Assembly (NCBI GenBank): GCA_019918135.1
Contig: WBZZ01002853.1
Coordinates: 1 to 64,000, forward strand
Reading direction: 5' to 3'
DNA from: Paulinella micropora
Lineage: Eukaryota > Cercozoa > Imbricatea > Euglyphida > Paulinellidae
Length of the DNA: 64,000 nucleotides
Shown here piece by piece: positions 28,047-39,384 of this stretch. The notes beneath the pieces are model-generated. The model ran no database searches and was not told the DNA's origin. It saw nothing but the letters and a program-made list of their open reading frames with translations. Made by a program: the position numbers and the translations under genes. Each line of letters opens with the position of its first letter. Position 1 is the first letter of the stretch.

Positions 28047-31026
28047 TTACAAGGCAGATGAAGGGTCCGATGAGGGCACCTGTTCGATGCGAGGCGCTAA
28101 TGGTAGGGGCTCATCCTCGGCGCGATCCTTCCTTCGTTTATGTTTCTTTTTGCGACGTCTGGAATGTTCCTTCTCTTCTCGCCTACGAACCCTCTTCTTT
28201 TTATGACGCTCATCTTGTACGGCTGTTGGCGATCTTAATACAGTGTCCTCCGTCGTACCTTCTCTTAATTTTCTTTTCAACTTTCTCTTCCTGTTATGAG
28301 GCAGCGCCTCGCCAATATCCTGCGGATACAGCTCAGCCGCTGTATACGGGAAAAGAAGGCCTTTGGCTTGTGGCCCAGCGCTCCCAAGTGCTGAGTACAT
28401 AGTTTGGGTCTTGTTTGTTAGGTTTAGCCGCGGGAAACGTTGTTTCATACTAGCCCAAAACATCTCTTCGCCCACATTTCCTAATTCTTCTCTAGCAAGG
28501 CCAAGGAAGCTTTCAAAACTAGCAATAATAGCAAGGTGTCGGATTGCATACAACCCCTTATTTTTTCCCATCTTAATGGGGAAAACATGGGGGACCTCTG
28601 TTTCACTCGCTGTTTCCAAACCTGGGAGTCTCTCCTGCGTTACAACCAGCCGGCAGAATTCTGGCACATACTTAACGAATACATTATCTTGCTCGGCCGC
28701 TGATGGTAGGGGCGCTAGTGTCTCCGGTTGGTAGGTCTGTAGGTAGCGTACAAAATCTTCAGCTGAAGGCACGTTGGTGGGAGGTTTCACCACTGGCGCA
28801 GTCACCGCAAGACGCAAAGTTGTAGCCGCCACACCTTTCGCCCGCAGCTGTGTCGCTGTGGACAGCGTTTGACCCTGCTGGTCAGGCAACATTAATACGT
28901 GGCTTCTATTGCGCACCAAGATTGGCGTTTCAGTATTGTTTTTGCGGCCAGAGAACTTTCGAGTTTGATTTGCAAGACAACGGAACAGGTTTTCCCACTG
29001 GATAGTGTCATCTGCTCGTCGTGGACATCCATCCAGGACAGCAATTTTACACGCCTGGAGCTCTTCAAGTTTGTTGCTTAGGCTATGTTCGTAAACATCT
29101 CGAAAAATCACAATGTGCTCACTACCCAAAGCTTGGAAAAAGGACACCAGAACCTGGCGGAGCAGCAACGACACCCGTCCCTCCAGGCAAACCCACAACT
29201 GCGACCCAGGCTCCTGTGAGCAATGCATATTGCGTGCGAGCCAATTTATAAACCGTTCTCCGTCCTGCTGTTGAAAACAGGCTCGAATCAAGGTACCCCA
29301 GTCGGACAAGTGCTGCACGGATGGCTGCGCAACCTCTTGTGAAGTGCTAGGTGTTGATTTCGCAGGGAAAAGAAAGCTTTCTAGCTCTTGGTCGGGTACG
29401 GATTTGGTGCATTTCTTTTCCCAGATCTTGAACACGTTCTGTTCTTTTTTTGTATAATCCGTCGCCCACTTTCGGGGGACTAGCTCTAAGCCGCTGTGCT
29501 CGTATTCACTACGTAACTGCTGTACTTTAAGGACTCGTGTTTGTTCAACTTGGACAGGAGGGCCATCCAGGACTTGTTTGGGCCGAACAACCCTCACTGC
29601 CGCGTGAGCATCTGTCCGGGCGCGCCACCAACGTGCCATCACATCGCGAAGGTCGAGCCAGAAGTACTTGGTTGGCGCGATGCAAAAAAAGGCTTTGATC
29701 TTATCCTTGCAGCTCTGAATTTCGATCAGTGGCTTTTCCCTAATCGACAGCGCAAAACGCTGCATGCGGACGCTTAGCTGCATGGGCCTAATGCTGAATG
29801 CGCCCTGGGTGGGCCACATTTCTCTCCATGCAAGTTTGGACAGCAAAGAGGTAGCCGGAGCTTGGCGGCTGCGTTCTAGGAGCTGCTGCTGGTGCTGGGA
29901 ATTCAGCCCGTGCATCAAACCCAAGAGCTGTTTGAAGTGAAAGCCAGGGTCAATGTTAATCCTAAAAATTTCAAGGCTTGCCTCGGCATCGGGCCCTTCC
30001 AGATACTCCACAACGTGCCACAGGCTGTCAAGGTAGAAAAGGCTGCGCTTGGCACCGAGCTCCGCAAGCTTGAGGGCGTACGTATAATACAGAAAAGCTA
30101 CCTTTGGGTCGCTATTGCGCACGCCCCGGCCCGCAGACATGCAGGCTACGAGGTGCAAAGCCTCTGCGTGCCAGAGCGCTGGCTTACGACGCAGCAGCTC
30201 CACTGCAAGCTTTTCCTTTTCCCTCGTTAGGGCACTTCTCAAGTAAGTCCTTTGCCTGGGCAAGCTCGAGAGCTCCGAGGCCGCGGAACTCTCGCGGCCT
30301 AGATTGCAGGACTTCCCACAAGCGTCTCTCTTCTTCTTCAAGGACAAGCTTGTTGGTCTCCGAGCTTAACTCTGCGCTGAGAGCGCTCGGGGGTCGAAGC
30401 GTGTCTCGCAGGCTGCCGCCGGCATCGATGTCGTGTGTGCCATGCTCTGGCGGCGAGGGAGCTGGGGGGGAATGCATGCTGCGGACCAAGACCCCCTCCT
30501 TGTCCATAGGCAAAGAGGTTTTGTCCAACTGCGACTTCAGAGTATCCAACAAACTCTGAAACCACGATGCATCTTTTGAAAGACATTTAGGGAACGAATC
30601 TATTTTCCAGCCCGGTCTTTGGGAGCACTTCACAAGCTTGGCCAGCACATCAAAATGCCAGGGGCAGTCTGGGGTAAGTGGAAGAGAGGCTTGGACCGCG
30701 GACGCCCAGAATAATTGAGCACGATCTGGGTCGGCCCTGGCCAGGCCCTGCCCTGACTCCAAACAATTGCCCACATAGTATAAAGCCTCTCCGTACCAAA
30801 TCACTGGTTTCTGCAGGAACAAGGTAACAGCCTCTTTGTAGCTTTGCTCTGCTAGCGCTCTCTTGGCCTTTGCAAGCAGTTTAGGCGCTTCGGCCGGCAA
30901 TTCTACGGGCTTAGCTTTCAGAACCCGTTCTAGCTTTCTTGCCTCGGTTTGCGCAATGCCCTCTTCAGACGAGCGTTTGGCCCCTTGTGCAATTTTGCCT
31001 AGCTCCATGTCTTGGACGTGCTCCAT
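28047..31026 (-). pseudogene. Large Sel1-like protein with degenerate ATPase-like region, frame broken once
   Basis: Together ~990 codons. The N-terminal third has Sel1-type helical repeats (SYKEAVTLFLQKPVIWYGEA, YYVGNCLESGQGLARADPDRA, and further on ALHLVACMSAGRGVRNSDPK). The middle (minus strand, ~29.3-28.8 kb) reads FINWLARNMHC, LWVCLEGRVSLLLRQVLVSF, ACKIAVLDGCPRRADD and ILVRNRSHVLMLP. That spacing resembles a D5/superfamily-3 helicase core, but without an intact GxxGKS loop. The C-terminus is a long Lys/Arg-rich tail (KKKRVRRREEKEHSRRRKKK), probably nuclear-directing or nucleic-acid binding. The frame is broken about once relative to the paralogue at 31297-32843, which is open across the corresponding point. 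The ATPase link is inference; Sel1 similarity is clearer. Confidence 0.6.
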
Positions 31027-31296
31027 CCTGCGAGGTACGAGTAGTTATCAATGACAAAGAATTGTTTTCTTATTACTTTTAGGAAAGCAAAGTTTTTGCC
31101 CTAGCAGGCTTTGCTGGTATTTTTGACTCCCTATCCTCTCGCCCCCCCCCCTCCCTCCTTCTCATCTTTCACTTCTTTTTTTTTGCATTTGTGGCAAGAT
31201 TGGGGGGGGGGCGAGGGGGGTAGCAGAAAAGGGGAGAAGCGGAGGGAGCAGGGGATGTTGTCGACAAAAAGAATCTACTTTTCCTCTTTTTATATT

Positions 31297-32843
31297 TCAT
31301 TTTTTATAACTCCGCATGGTGCCGGATCTATGGCACGGACAGTGCTTCATCTCGAGAAAAGTACGGCGGCTGCGCATCGGGGGCGGGGGGGGGGGGGACA
31401 GTAAGAGGGGTGCTCCCCCCCTCTTGATCTCCGTGGAAAGGATGAAATGTTTTCTTTTTGTTTTTGTGAGGGGCGCTTCTGCGAAGAAGAGTCTTGCTGC
31501 TGGCAAGGCCCGAAAAGCCCCTGAACTGCCGCGCGAGCCAGTCCACAAAGAAATCTCCATCGCGCGCCTCAAAGCAACCGTGGATTGTTCCGCTAACCAC
31601 TCGGACACTGGTGCACAGCCCGCCGCAGCCGGGGCTAGGCAATAGTAAACGCTGCAAGCGATTGGCGTCAACTGGTTCAGTGCAATCCTGCTCCCAAAAC
31701 TTGAAAAATGTTTGGCTTTCTTCTGTAACGCATCGCCCACTCAGGTGGTACTAGTAGCTCGAGGCCCTGCTGCTGTTGCTGCTTGTACTCTTGGGGTAGT
31801 TGCCGCAGCTTAATCAACTGCGTGTACTCGACAGCCACATATTAGCCAACGAGGACCTCTCTGAGAGCACAGGATCGCACCGCTATCAGAGCATCCGTCC
31901 TTGCAGGCCACCAGCGCGCCAACACGTCGCGGAGGTCAAGCCAGAAATGCTTGGTTGGCGCGAGGCAAAAAAATGCTCTGATCTCATCTTGGCAGTCTTT
32001 CAATTTTAGCATCTCTTTGCCCTTGATCAAGCCCAAGAGCTGTTTAAAGTGAAGGCCGGGGTCACTGCTAACCTTGAATTTTGCAAAGCTCACCTTAGCA
32101 TCGGGCCTTTCCAGATACTCTACGGCGTTGCCACAGGCTGTCGAGGTAGAAAAGACTGCGCCTGGCGCCGAGCCCCGCGAACTTGAGAGCGCACGTGTAA
32201 TACAGAAAGCTGATTTCTGGGGTGCTATTGCACACGCCTCGGCTCGCAGACACGCAGCGGGCTACGAGGTACAGTGCCTCTGCCTGCCAGAGCGCTGGCT
32301 TACGACGCAGCAGCTCTACAGCAAGCTTTTCCTCTTTCTCGTTCGGGCCTTTCTTGAGTAAGTTCTTGGCTTGGGCAAGTTCAGGCTCCCCGAGGCCCCG
32401 AAGCACTCGCGGCCTAGGCTGCAGGGCTTCCCACAAGCGCCTTTCTTCTTCTTCAATGACAAGCCTGTTCTTCTCCAAGTTTAGCTCTGCGCTGAGTGTG
32501 CTCGGGGGAGGAGAAGGGTCTGTGACTGCGGCCGGGGCTGTTTCCGGTTCTGGCAAGCGTGGCCAGGCCTCCACTTCTCCTTTGTTGTTATCTGCTTTTG
32601 AAGCTTGGGACGTATCTTCATTGTCAGGCCCAGTATCATTGTCGCGATACCTCCCAAGCTTTGAAGGTAAAGTTCAGCCAGGCACATTTGGGCATCGGTG
32701 TTGCCTTGCTCAGCGGCTTCCTGCAAAAGATCAAGCCTGGCGCTCTTAGTCTCAGCAAGCACCGCCTCTAGGTGTGTGCGTGACAACATAGTACGCCCGC
32801 GGTTGCGACGACGCCGGCTCTTCTTGTAACCAGAACTAACCAT
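31297..32843 (-). pseudogene. Decayed paralogue of the Sel1-like gene at 28047-31026
   Basis: Encodes pieces collinear with the neighbouring gene. Examples are LQEAAEQGNTDAQMCLAELY (a Sel1 repeat), LVIEEEERRLWEALQPRPR, KLAVELLRRKPALWQAEALY, FFCLAPTKHFWLDLRDVLAR and FVDWLARQFRG. Several interruptions and a missing middle make it non-functional. It ends at a G/C run and an R3 fragment near 31280-31390, which may mark where the 3' part was lost. It lies head-to-tail with its paralogue, so a tandem duplication is likely. Confidence 0.7.
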
Positions 32844-33039
32844 ACTACTGTGTAATACTCACAAGAGAAAGCTTTTTTTAGGGTAGAAGGGAGGGCTTTC
32901 AGTTTGATTGTTTTTTGCGCAGGGGTTTGTTGGTGCGACATAAAAAGCAGTTCTTCGCCAAGAAAGAAAAACTGTTTATTAAATCAAACACTGGACCAAC
33001 AAAAGTTCTAGACGGAAAAAAAGGTTTTGCTTGGTTTAG

Positions 33040-34282
33040 GTCTTGCATTTTTTGGCCGGGGGCTCAGCCGCAGCGGCGGTGTCTCCGGATTGCGCCGCGC
33101 CCCTGTGCGACGTAGAGCCTCACTTTCTGGGCGGCCCTGAGGACGCCATTTTGCGCCGCCAGCAGGTAGTACTTGTAGGCCTGTGCGTCGTCGCGAAGCA
33201 CGCCGTGCCCGAGGCTGTAGCACAGGCCGAGCTGGTATTGGGCCTCTGCGTTGTGCGGAGCCGCCCGCGGTAAACAGAGCTGCTTTTTTCTTGTTTCTGC
33301 GGACGCACGTACCGTTAGGCGTAGCATTTGCCCAGTCCTAAATTGCGCGTCTGCGTTGTTCTGTGCGGCCGCCCGCTGGTACCATTTTACAGCCTGGGGG
33401 AGGTCCCGCGCCACACCAAGCCGTTTGCGTAACAGACTCCTAGGTTATACATGGCAGGCGTGTGCCCCAGCTCGGCCGCCTGCTGGTACCAGTCGACTGC
33501 CTTGGGCAGATCCTGGACCACGCCGCGCCCGCCGCGTAAAATTGCCCCAGGTTAGTCTTAGCCGCTGCGTAGTTCTGAGCGGCGGCCCGCCGGTACCATT
33601 CAAGTGCCTTGGCGCTGTCTTTGGGGAACGCCGAGCCCGCAGCTGTAACAGACTCCCAGGGCGCATTGCGCAGCCGCATAGTTTTGTTTGGCCGCCCGTT
33701 GGTAATATTCGAGGGCCTTGGCGCAATCTTCGGGGACGCCGACTCCGTCCGCGTAACAGCGTCCCAGCCTGAATTGCGCTTCTGCACAGTTTTGTTGGGC
33801 CGCCCGGCGGTAACAGTCCACTGCTTTGGCGCTATCCTGGGGGACGCCGATTCCATCCGCATAGCACTGTCCCAACCGCAATTGTGCAGCTGCATGGTTT
33901 TGTTCGGCGGCCTGTCGGTAACACTCCACTGCCCTGGCGCTATTTTTGGGCACGCTGACTGCTTTTGCGTAACACAGCCCTAGGAAAAATTGCGCATCCG
34001 CGTCTTTCTGTCCGGCCGCCTGTGGTACAACTGGACTGCTTTAACCTCGTCCTTGGCCACGCCGAGCCCGCTGGCGTAACAGCATCCCAATCTAACCTGT
34101 GCCCCCGCGTCGTTTTTGTCGGCCGCCCGCCGGTACCACTGGACCGCTTGGACGTAGTCCTGACATTCGCCCAGGACGTAGGAATCGCCCAAGTCGCGAA
34201 GCGTACTCGTTGGCAAAGACCGTGGCTCGGGCGGACATGCTTGCTGGCCCCAGAGAATGCGCCGCCTCATTGGAGAAGTCAC
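33040..34282 (-). pseudogene. Sel1-repeat protein gene, several frame breaks
   Basis: At least eight Sel1 units are visible across three frames, for example YRQAAEQNHAAAQLRLGQCY, ADGIGVPQDSAKAVDCYRRA, YADGVGVPEDCAKALEYYQR, CYASGLGVAKDEVKAVQLYH and YSLGHGVLRDDAQAYKYYLL. Sel1 repeats form an alpha-solenoid scaffold for protein contacts. The frame is broken about four times. Upstream flank shared with the fragment at 297-440. Clean repeat periodicity with frame breaks indicates a recently lost gene or indel-prone sequence. Confidence 0.8.
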
Positions 34283-34569
34283 TCTTCGGATGACTTAGAG
34301 AGCAAAAAATAGGCAGACTTTTTTCGAAGCCCGTAGGGGGGCGGCGCCCCCCCCCTTTTCTCCTCCCCCCTCGTCTTCCCCATATTCCTCTCGCTAATTT
34401 CTTTTCTGGTCAATTCGCTTTTTTTGGGCACTTTTCCCGGGATAAAACGCATTTGCAAAAAAAAGTACAGACTTTCTTTTACTGAGAGTTGAAGCTAAGT
34501 TTGGAATGATAAACTAATTTTCTGCCAATACTAAACTCTCCTTTCTCCCCCCACGCCAGCTTGCTAGCT

Positions 34570-34830
34570 AACGCGGGTCTGCGCTAGCGGGGCTTGTAGG
34601 GCGCTCAAGCCTCTAGGAAGGGCCCGCCGTCGCTTTGTTGTGTCAGAATTTGCCACAAACGAACACAGAAAGCGCGCTGTGCCCCGCCGGGCTGTCGCGC
34701 GGCGCGGAACAAGGGGTTGATCAGCACTCGGAGCACCGCGCGCGTGGCCTTTTTCCCGTTGTCATGATCTTGGGGGGCCGGCTCGGGCTGCTTTGCCGAG
34801 AGGGGGCTATCGTGAACGAAGAGAGGGGGG
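34570..34830 (-). pseudogene. Fragment of the 409-aa gene at 39385-40614
   Basis: Encodes SPLSAKQPEPAPQDHDNGKK then VLRVLINPLFRAARQPGGAQ and FCVRLWQILTQQSDGGPFLEA, matching residues ~255-315 of the gene at 39385-40614. About 200 bp of its C-terminal portion is missing before the tail match (TGCGCTAGCGGGGCTTGTAG). A dead partial duplicate lying upstream of the RING gene. Confidence 0.7.
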
Positions 34831-34963
34831 AGAGGGGAGGTGGCAGAAAGGATTTCTGGATTCGAGAGGGGGGGGGCGCGCCCCCCCCCCGCCTCTCCCC
34901 CTTTTTCTCTTTTCATTCCCCCTTTTTCTTCTTTTTTTCTCTTGGCCTCAAGCCTTTTGGACC

Positions 34964-36955
34964 ATGCAGGTCGGCGGCTTTGCTAGGGGGAGCGCCAAGC
35001 AGGAAGCGGGGGCGGGTGCTGGGGACAGCGGCGCAGTGGAAGAAGAGTCGTGCGCCGACTACAAGGGCGCTGCTGCTCAGCAGCGGCAGCACCATTGTAA
35101 CCATTGCGACGTGGCCATGCCGTGTCTGATCTCAGGCACGGCGGCTGAGATGCAGAAACTCGCGGCCAACTTGCGGAGCGGCAGCCTGGAATACGTGCTT
35201 GAGGCCAGGGTGCTGTTGGGGACGTGGATCCCGTTGCTGGAAGCCTTGACGCGCGGGGGCCAGCTCGCTTTTACGAAGCGCTTGCTGCGGCACATGCAGG
35301 GGGAAGCCAAGTTTAACGCGGGTCTGCTGTCCCTGGTGGTCGGCCCCGGGGTGCTTGCCAAGGGTGGCGGCGGGGCCGTGCTGCTGCGCCAGGACCTGTT
35401 TTCGCTGTACTGCAAGCTGGCGTCGGAAGGTGTAAAGGGCCCGGCGCTTGAACAGCTGTGGGTTTACGTCGGAGTGCTGGGGCAAGAGGGGCCGGCCGAC
35501 TGTGTAGGGGCGCCGTCGTCTTCTCGCAGCGCGCTGGCGCGCAGGTTGTTGGGCCTGCTCTCGGCGGACAAGCCCCTAGAGAGCGCTGCCCGGCTCTCCG
35601 CCGTGCAAGGGCTACTGGCCAAGGCGCGGACCCTGACAACAGACCCGCCGCTCATGTACGCGGTGACCTGGGTGAGCTGGCTGGAGGCGCTGGGGCTGGT
35701 GTGGAAGGAGGTGCTCCGCCTGCGCTACTCGTCGCCCGGGCCGCTGAGGGCGGTGCTGGTTAGGTTGCAGGCGGCCCCTTGCCCCAAGACGTCCAAGGTT
35801 TTCAGACTCGAGCTGCTGCTGCTGCAATTGCTGGACCTGATGCATCTCAGGCTGGGCGAGGACGGCAGGCCGAGCCTCGGGCAAGCCCGCGTGGTCGTGT
35901 CAGTGCTGGGCGCGTCGCTGGTGCAGCTGAGGCGGGACAATGTCTTTGAGGTGCTAAGCCAAGCCAAGGATTGTCTGCAATTTGCCGAGTGGGTCTGGCC
36001 CGTGGCGGCAGTGCAGCTGCAGTGCCTGCCCCTGTTGCAGTTTTTTTTGCTGCACGCCCCCGAGCGCCGCGGGCTGCCCGAGCGCCAGGCGCAGACCTTG
36101 CTGGAGCTGGCCTGCAGCGAGCTGCTGGCCCCGCGGGAGGGCGACGGGCTTTCTGTCGTCTCCCTGGCACTGCCGTTTGTGCTGTGCACGGCGGGGCTCC
36201 TGTCGGCCGTCCAGCCCGAGCTGGGTGATAAGTGGCTGGAGGGTTGGGAGTGGGAGCAGGACCTGTGCGAGCCCCGCGGCAGGTGGTTGAGCTTGCGGCC
36301 GCGGCTGCTGGCGCAGGGAGTAGGCTCGCTTGCCCAGCTGCTGAGCTCCTTCCACGATCTGAGCGAGGAGCGCTGGGGTGGCGGCGCCGCCGCCGGGGAC
36401 GACGAGGCCGAGGCTGCCGCCAAGGCAGGGGGCGAGGCCGAAGAGGGGGCGGCCAAGCAGCGTCTGGCGATGGCATGCCTGGCACTAGAAACACAACGCC
36501 AGGAGCTGGCCAAGACGCAGGACCTGCTGCGCGAGCTGGAACGCCAAGGGCGGGAGCTACGGTCAAGCGCAGGGGACGCGCGGCAGGAGCTGCAGCGTGT
36601 ACAGCAAGAATTACAAGAGGCCCGCTCCGTGCGCAACAAGATACGCCATTCCCTCCGCCGGCTGCAAAAACGAGAAGGAAAGAAAAACCAGACCCCGCCG
36701 CCCCAGGAGCCGGCACAGCGCTCTGGTAAAGACGAAGACGAACAAGAAGAAGAAGACGAGGGAGAAAAAGCAGCAGAGGAAAGCGCTGACCATGTGCAGT
36801 GCGCGGTCTGCCTGAACGACCCCGGCAAAGAAACGGGGCCCTTGGTCGTTTTAGTCTCGTGTGGCCACGCCCGGATATGCGCCGATTGCGCCGCGCAGCT
36901 CAGGCGCTGCCCCCTGTGTCGTCGAGAGATTAAGGAATTCGTAGTCCCCGTCTAG
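34964..36955 (+). CDS. Coiled-coil RING-finger protein, 663 aa (putative E3 ubiquitin ligase)
   Basis: The start at 34964 (MQVGGFARGS) is preferred over an upstream in-frame start because the extra 57 codons translate a polypyrimidine tract. A Cys/His cluster is near residue 45 (HHCNHCDVAMPC). Residues ~60-470 are leucine-rich helical sequence of no recognised family. ~470-495 is acidic/Ala-rich, ~496-575 is a heptad-type coiled coil (LAKTQDLLRELERQGRELRS) and ~576-605 is Lys/Glu-rich. A C-terminal RING follows at ~611-655 with CAVC, CGHARICADC and CPLC in C3HC4 order. A C-terminal RING after a coiled coil resembles IAP-type E3 ligases; ligase activity is inferred. Strong GC-rich codon bias. 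Confidence 0.8.
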   Translation: MQVGGFARGSAKQEAGAGAGDSGAVEEESCADYKGAAAQQRQHHCNHCDVAMPCLISGTAAEMQKLAANLRSGSLEYVLEARVLLGTWIPLLEALTRGGQLAFTKRLLRHMQGEAKFNAGLLSLVVGPGVLAKGGGGAVLLRQDLFSLYCKLASEGVKGPALEQLWVYVGVLGQEGPADCVGAPSSSRSALARRLLGLLSADKPLESAARLSAVQGLLAKARTLTTDPPLMYAVTWVSWLEALGLVWKEVLRLRYSSPGPLRAVLVRLQAAPCPKTSKVFRLELLLLQLLDLMHLRLGEDGRPSLGQARVVVSVLGASLVQLRRDNVFEVLSQAKDCLQFAEWVWPVAAVQLQCLPLLQFFLLHAPERRGLPERQAQTLLELACSELLAPREGDGLSVVSLALPFVLCTAGLLSAVQPELGDKWLEGWEWEQDLCEPRGRWLSLRPRLLAQGVGSLAQLLSSFHDLSEERWGGGAAAGDDEAEAAAKAGGEAEEGAAKQRLAMACLALETQRQELAKTQDLLRELERQGRELRSSAGDARQELQRVQQELQEARSVRNKIRHSLRRLQKREGKKNQTPPPQEPAQRSGKDEDEQEEEDEGEKAAEESADHVQCAVCLNDPGKETGPLVVLVSCGHARICADCAAQLRRCPLCRREIKEFVVPV

Positions 36956-37466
36956 AGCGTTGATTTTAATTTTAGAAAAACACCTGTATTATTTTATAAA
37001 AGGACCTGCTAGACGCAAAACTGCTGAGACGCATAATGCTTGACTTTCAGACGCTCCGGATATCTGCACTGTCTGTCAGGACTAGGGGTTGCCTGGGCCA
37101 AGCACATAGAGGGGTTTGCGCGCTAGCACCGACGCAGGCGCCAGCACCCACGCCCAGGCCTACAGCTAGAACGTTAAGAGTGGAGTCGTTTCATGTATTT
37201 ATTTTTTTTTCTTGGTAGCGTCTGCGCCCCTTCTCCTCCCACTCTGCCCCTGTTCTTTGAGCCCCCCCCCCCGGGCTCGGGGGACTCAGATAGAGGGAAG
37301 AAAAGAACGGGGGTGGGGGAGTGCCCCCCCCCCAACCTCCGCCCCCTTCTCCCCCCTCTTTCCCCAACCAGCGGGCGCTGATCCTTGGATCCTTTGGTAC
37401 ATCCCCTGTCAGCCTTTCCTAATAAACAGTCATTGTACAAAAAAAAGAGGAAGAGGGAGGGAGCCC
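36956..37466. other. Intergenic region with R1 hairpin
   Basis: Contains an A/T-rich patch just after the RING stop (TTTTAATTTTAGAAAAAC), an R1-type hairpin at about 37257-37290, and a poly-C run at 37326-37334. AATAAA is at 37421-37426. The next gene's ATG lies in a purine-rich leader. Confidence 0.5.
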
Positions 37467-38540
37467 ATGGACTACACGCTCACCGTGGTCTTCCACGCAC
37501 TCAAAGGCAGGGAAAGGCTAGAGAGACATTGGTACACAAAAGAGCTACCGAGCTATGAAAAGCTCGCGGACGCCCCGAGTTACAAGTACGAGCTGAAGTA
37601 TATTATCATCGCCCGCGGCAGCAGCAACGTTTCCTCCAAATCTATCTGTATACAAGATGATTTAAAATGCACCAAGTACAGAATATCGTACCCGTACCCG
37701 CCCCGTAGATTATTTAATGTCTGCTTGGAACTCGTGCGGCCGGCCGTACAGAATGCAATGAAAAACAAAACTCTGTCAGGAAGGAAGATCGTGGTCACGC
37801 TAAAGCCCAGTCTTATTCCCGATTGCAAGCAGCAACTGGATGAGACAGTCGGGGTCTTAACACAGGTGTGCAATTTCGATTTGACGCTAAGCGATTCTGA
37901 CATACAGCTTACGGATTGGCTACCCGTACTGTTAACCCGCCCCTCCGAGGGGTCTAACATCATATCCAAACTTGCTGTCAATCTGTACCACAAGATAGAA
38001 AGCTGGAAAGATCCCTCTTCGTATGACCACAAAGGTTTGATATGCACCCAGAAGCCAACATTCCGCTTCCACCCTTGCAAGTACGTCGTTTTGACGAAAG
38101 GTTCCTACAATTCGCAAGTTACAGTGGATTCTTCAGGCTCGGCACAAGCGCCAAAGGCGTGCAACAACGATGAACTTGGTATGTGTGTTGTTCTGCTGCA
38201 TCGCTCAAATAATCTTGGGGTGATACAGCGCCTATTTTTTGAAATGAACGACCTTGGCGCCCGGCTAGGGAACTATATTAAGACCTTTCTGACTGAAGCC
38301 TTTACTACAGAATTCCTTGACCAACATACCTTCACAGTGAGCCTAAAACCGTCCCCGATCCCCATCAAGCTCAAGCTCATCAGATTGTTTAGTGAGGCAC
38401 TGCATCCCCACCAAGCTCAAACACGGGCGGGACAGACCCTGCGACCGGGCGTAGCGGTAGACTCTCTGGGGCAAAGAAGAAGAGCCCAACACATGCCGAC
38501 TGTGCCAGTGAGACACAGACAGATTTTACTAGGGGAGTGA
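37467..38540 (+). CDS. Unrecognised protein, 357 aa
   Basis: Start taken at 37467 (GAGCCCATGG, good eukaryotic context); codons before it translate a G/C tract. The protein mixes strands and helices with no signal peptide or membrane span. Notable stretches are YELKYIIIARGSSN, YPYPPRRLFNVCLELVRP, LTLSDSDIQLTDWLPVLLTR and FRFHPCKYVVLTKGSYNS. Codon use is much less GC-biased than in flanking genes, which may indicate different origin. A broken relative survives at 27233-27420, so it belongs to a small family here. Function unknown. The last ~45 codons (Arg/Gln-rich) differ in character from the rest. Confidence 0.7.
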   Translation: MDYTLTVVFHALKGRERLERHWYTKELPSYEKLADAPSYKYELKYIIIARGSSNVSSKSICIQDDLKCTKYRISYPYPPRRLFNVCLELVRPAVQNAMKNKTLSGRKIVVTLKPSLIPDCKQQLDETVGVLTQVCNFDLTLSDSDIQLTDWLPVLLTRPSEGSNIISKLAVNLYHKIESWKDPSSYDHKGLICTQKPTFRFHPCKYVVLTKGSYNSQVTVDSSGSAQAPKACNNDELGMCVVLLHRSNNLGVIQRLFFEMNDLGARLGNYIKTFLTEAFTTEFLDQHTFTVSLKPSPIPIKLKLIRLFSEALHPHQAQTRAGQTLRPGVAVDSLGQRRRAQHMPTVPVRHRQILLGE

Positions 38541-38722
38541 ATGCACAGCGGTACTACAGCGGTGTCTGTTGCTCATTCTGTCGTACTTGTACTTTGGCGA
38601 CCTCGAGCTCTCACTTTTGTTTTGGTGCCCTTCTTTATGCCACTTTCTTGATATTACATTACACATCCGTGGCATATCCCTTGTAATTAAAAAGCAAGTT
38701 CAAACCTCACCCCGCGGTTAGG

Positions 38723-38875
38723 TCAATAGCAGACTTTGACGTCGCCGAACTTTCGATTGATATTGGAATGTTGGTGATAGACGGCGTCTTGGTTGGCGTA
38801 AGGGTTGGAGATCCGGTCGGCGTTTGTGTTCGAGTTGCTGTCCTCCTCCTTTTCCAAATAGCAGCCAGCCGGCAT
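38723..38875 (-). CDS. Possible small protein, 50 aa
   Basis: ATG at 38875 to TGA at 38723 gives MPAGCYLEKEEDSNSNTNAD followed by RISNPYANQDAVYHQHSNIN, a hydrophilic Asn-rich peptide of ordinary composition. Reverse-strand R4-like sequence (TTGATTGTCTTACACTTGGC) lies just beyond its start. No family known; could be chance. Confidence 0.25.
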   Translation of the reverse strand: MPAGCYLEKEEDSNSNTNADRISNPYANQDAVYHQHSNINRKFGDVKVCY

Positions 38876-38879
38876 GGGC

Positions 38880-39384
38880 TAAAGGGAAAAGGGCAAGGGC
38901 CGCTAAGAAAGTGCGAAAAAGAATTCCTTTATTGAAGTTTGATTGTCTTACACTTGGCACCGAGAACTACGAGAGGGAGAGGGACGAGATAGGGAAAGGG
39001 AAGAGGGGCAGGGAGGGAGTGGGGGGGGGGGGGGGAGAGACTTAGCGGAGGCGTTTCCTGTACCTATTCTTTTCTTTTGCAGCCTTTTATGCGCCCTTCT
39101 CTTCCCCCCCCCCCCTTTCCCTCCCCTTTTCTCTTCTCCCCTCCCGACCTTTTCCCCTGTTTCTTGAGCCCCCTGAGCCCAGGGGGCTCAGGAAGCAGGA
39201 GAGTCAAGATGATGGGGGGGGGGTGCCCCGGGATGGGCTCAGTGGCATTGTCTCGGTTTTATTTCAGTTTGCTTGTCTACTTTTTTTGAGCCCCCCCCCC
39301 GGGCTCGGGGGAGGTAGAAAAGGAGGCACAAGACAAAATTTGAAAAGGCGAAAGAGAGGGTGGCTGTGTAGGTTCCGCGCGCAG
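38880..39384. repeat. Repeat-rich intergenic DNA
   Basis: Contains a reverse R4-like copy (about 38925-38965), purine tracts, an R1 hairpin at about 39164-39192 and a second, degenerate one near 39287-39312. The CATGTATT/TTCCTGTACC leader-like motif also seen near 37190 recurs at 39055. No gene. Confidence 0.6.

Noticed and set aside
35725-36828. 367-codon and 289-codon minus-strand ORFs over the RING gene
   Set aside because: Ser/Arg/Pro-rich shadows of the coiled-coil and RING coding sequence.
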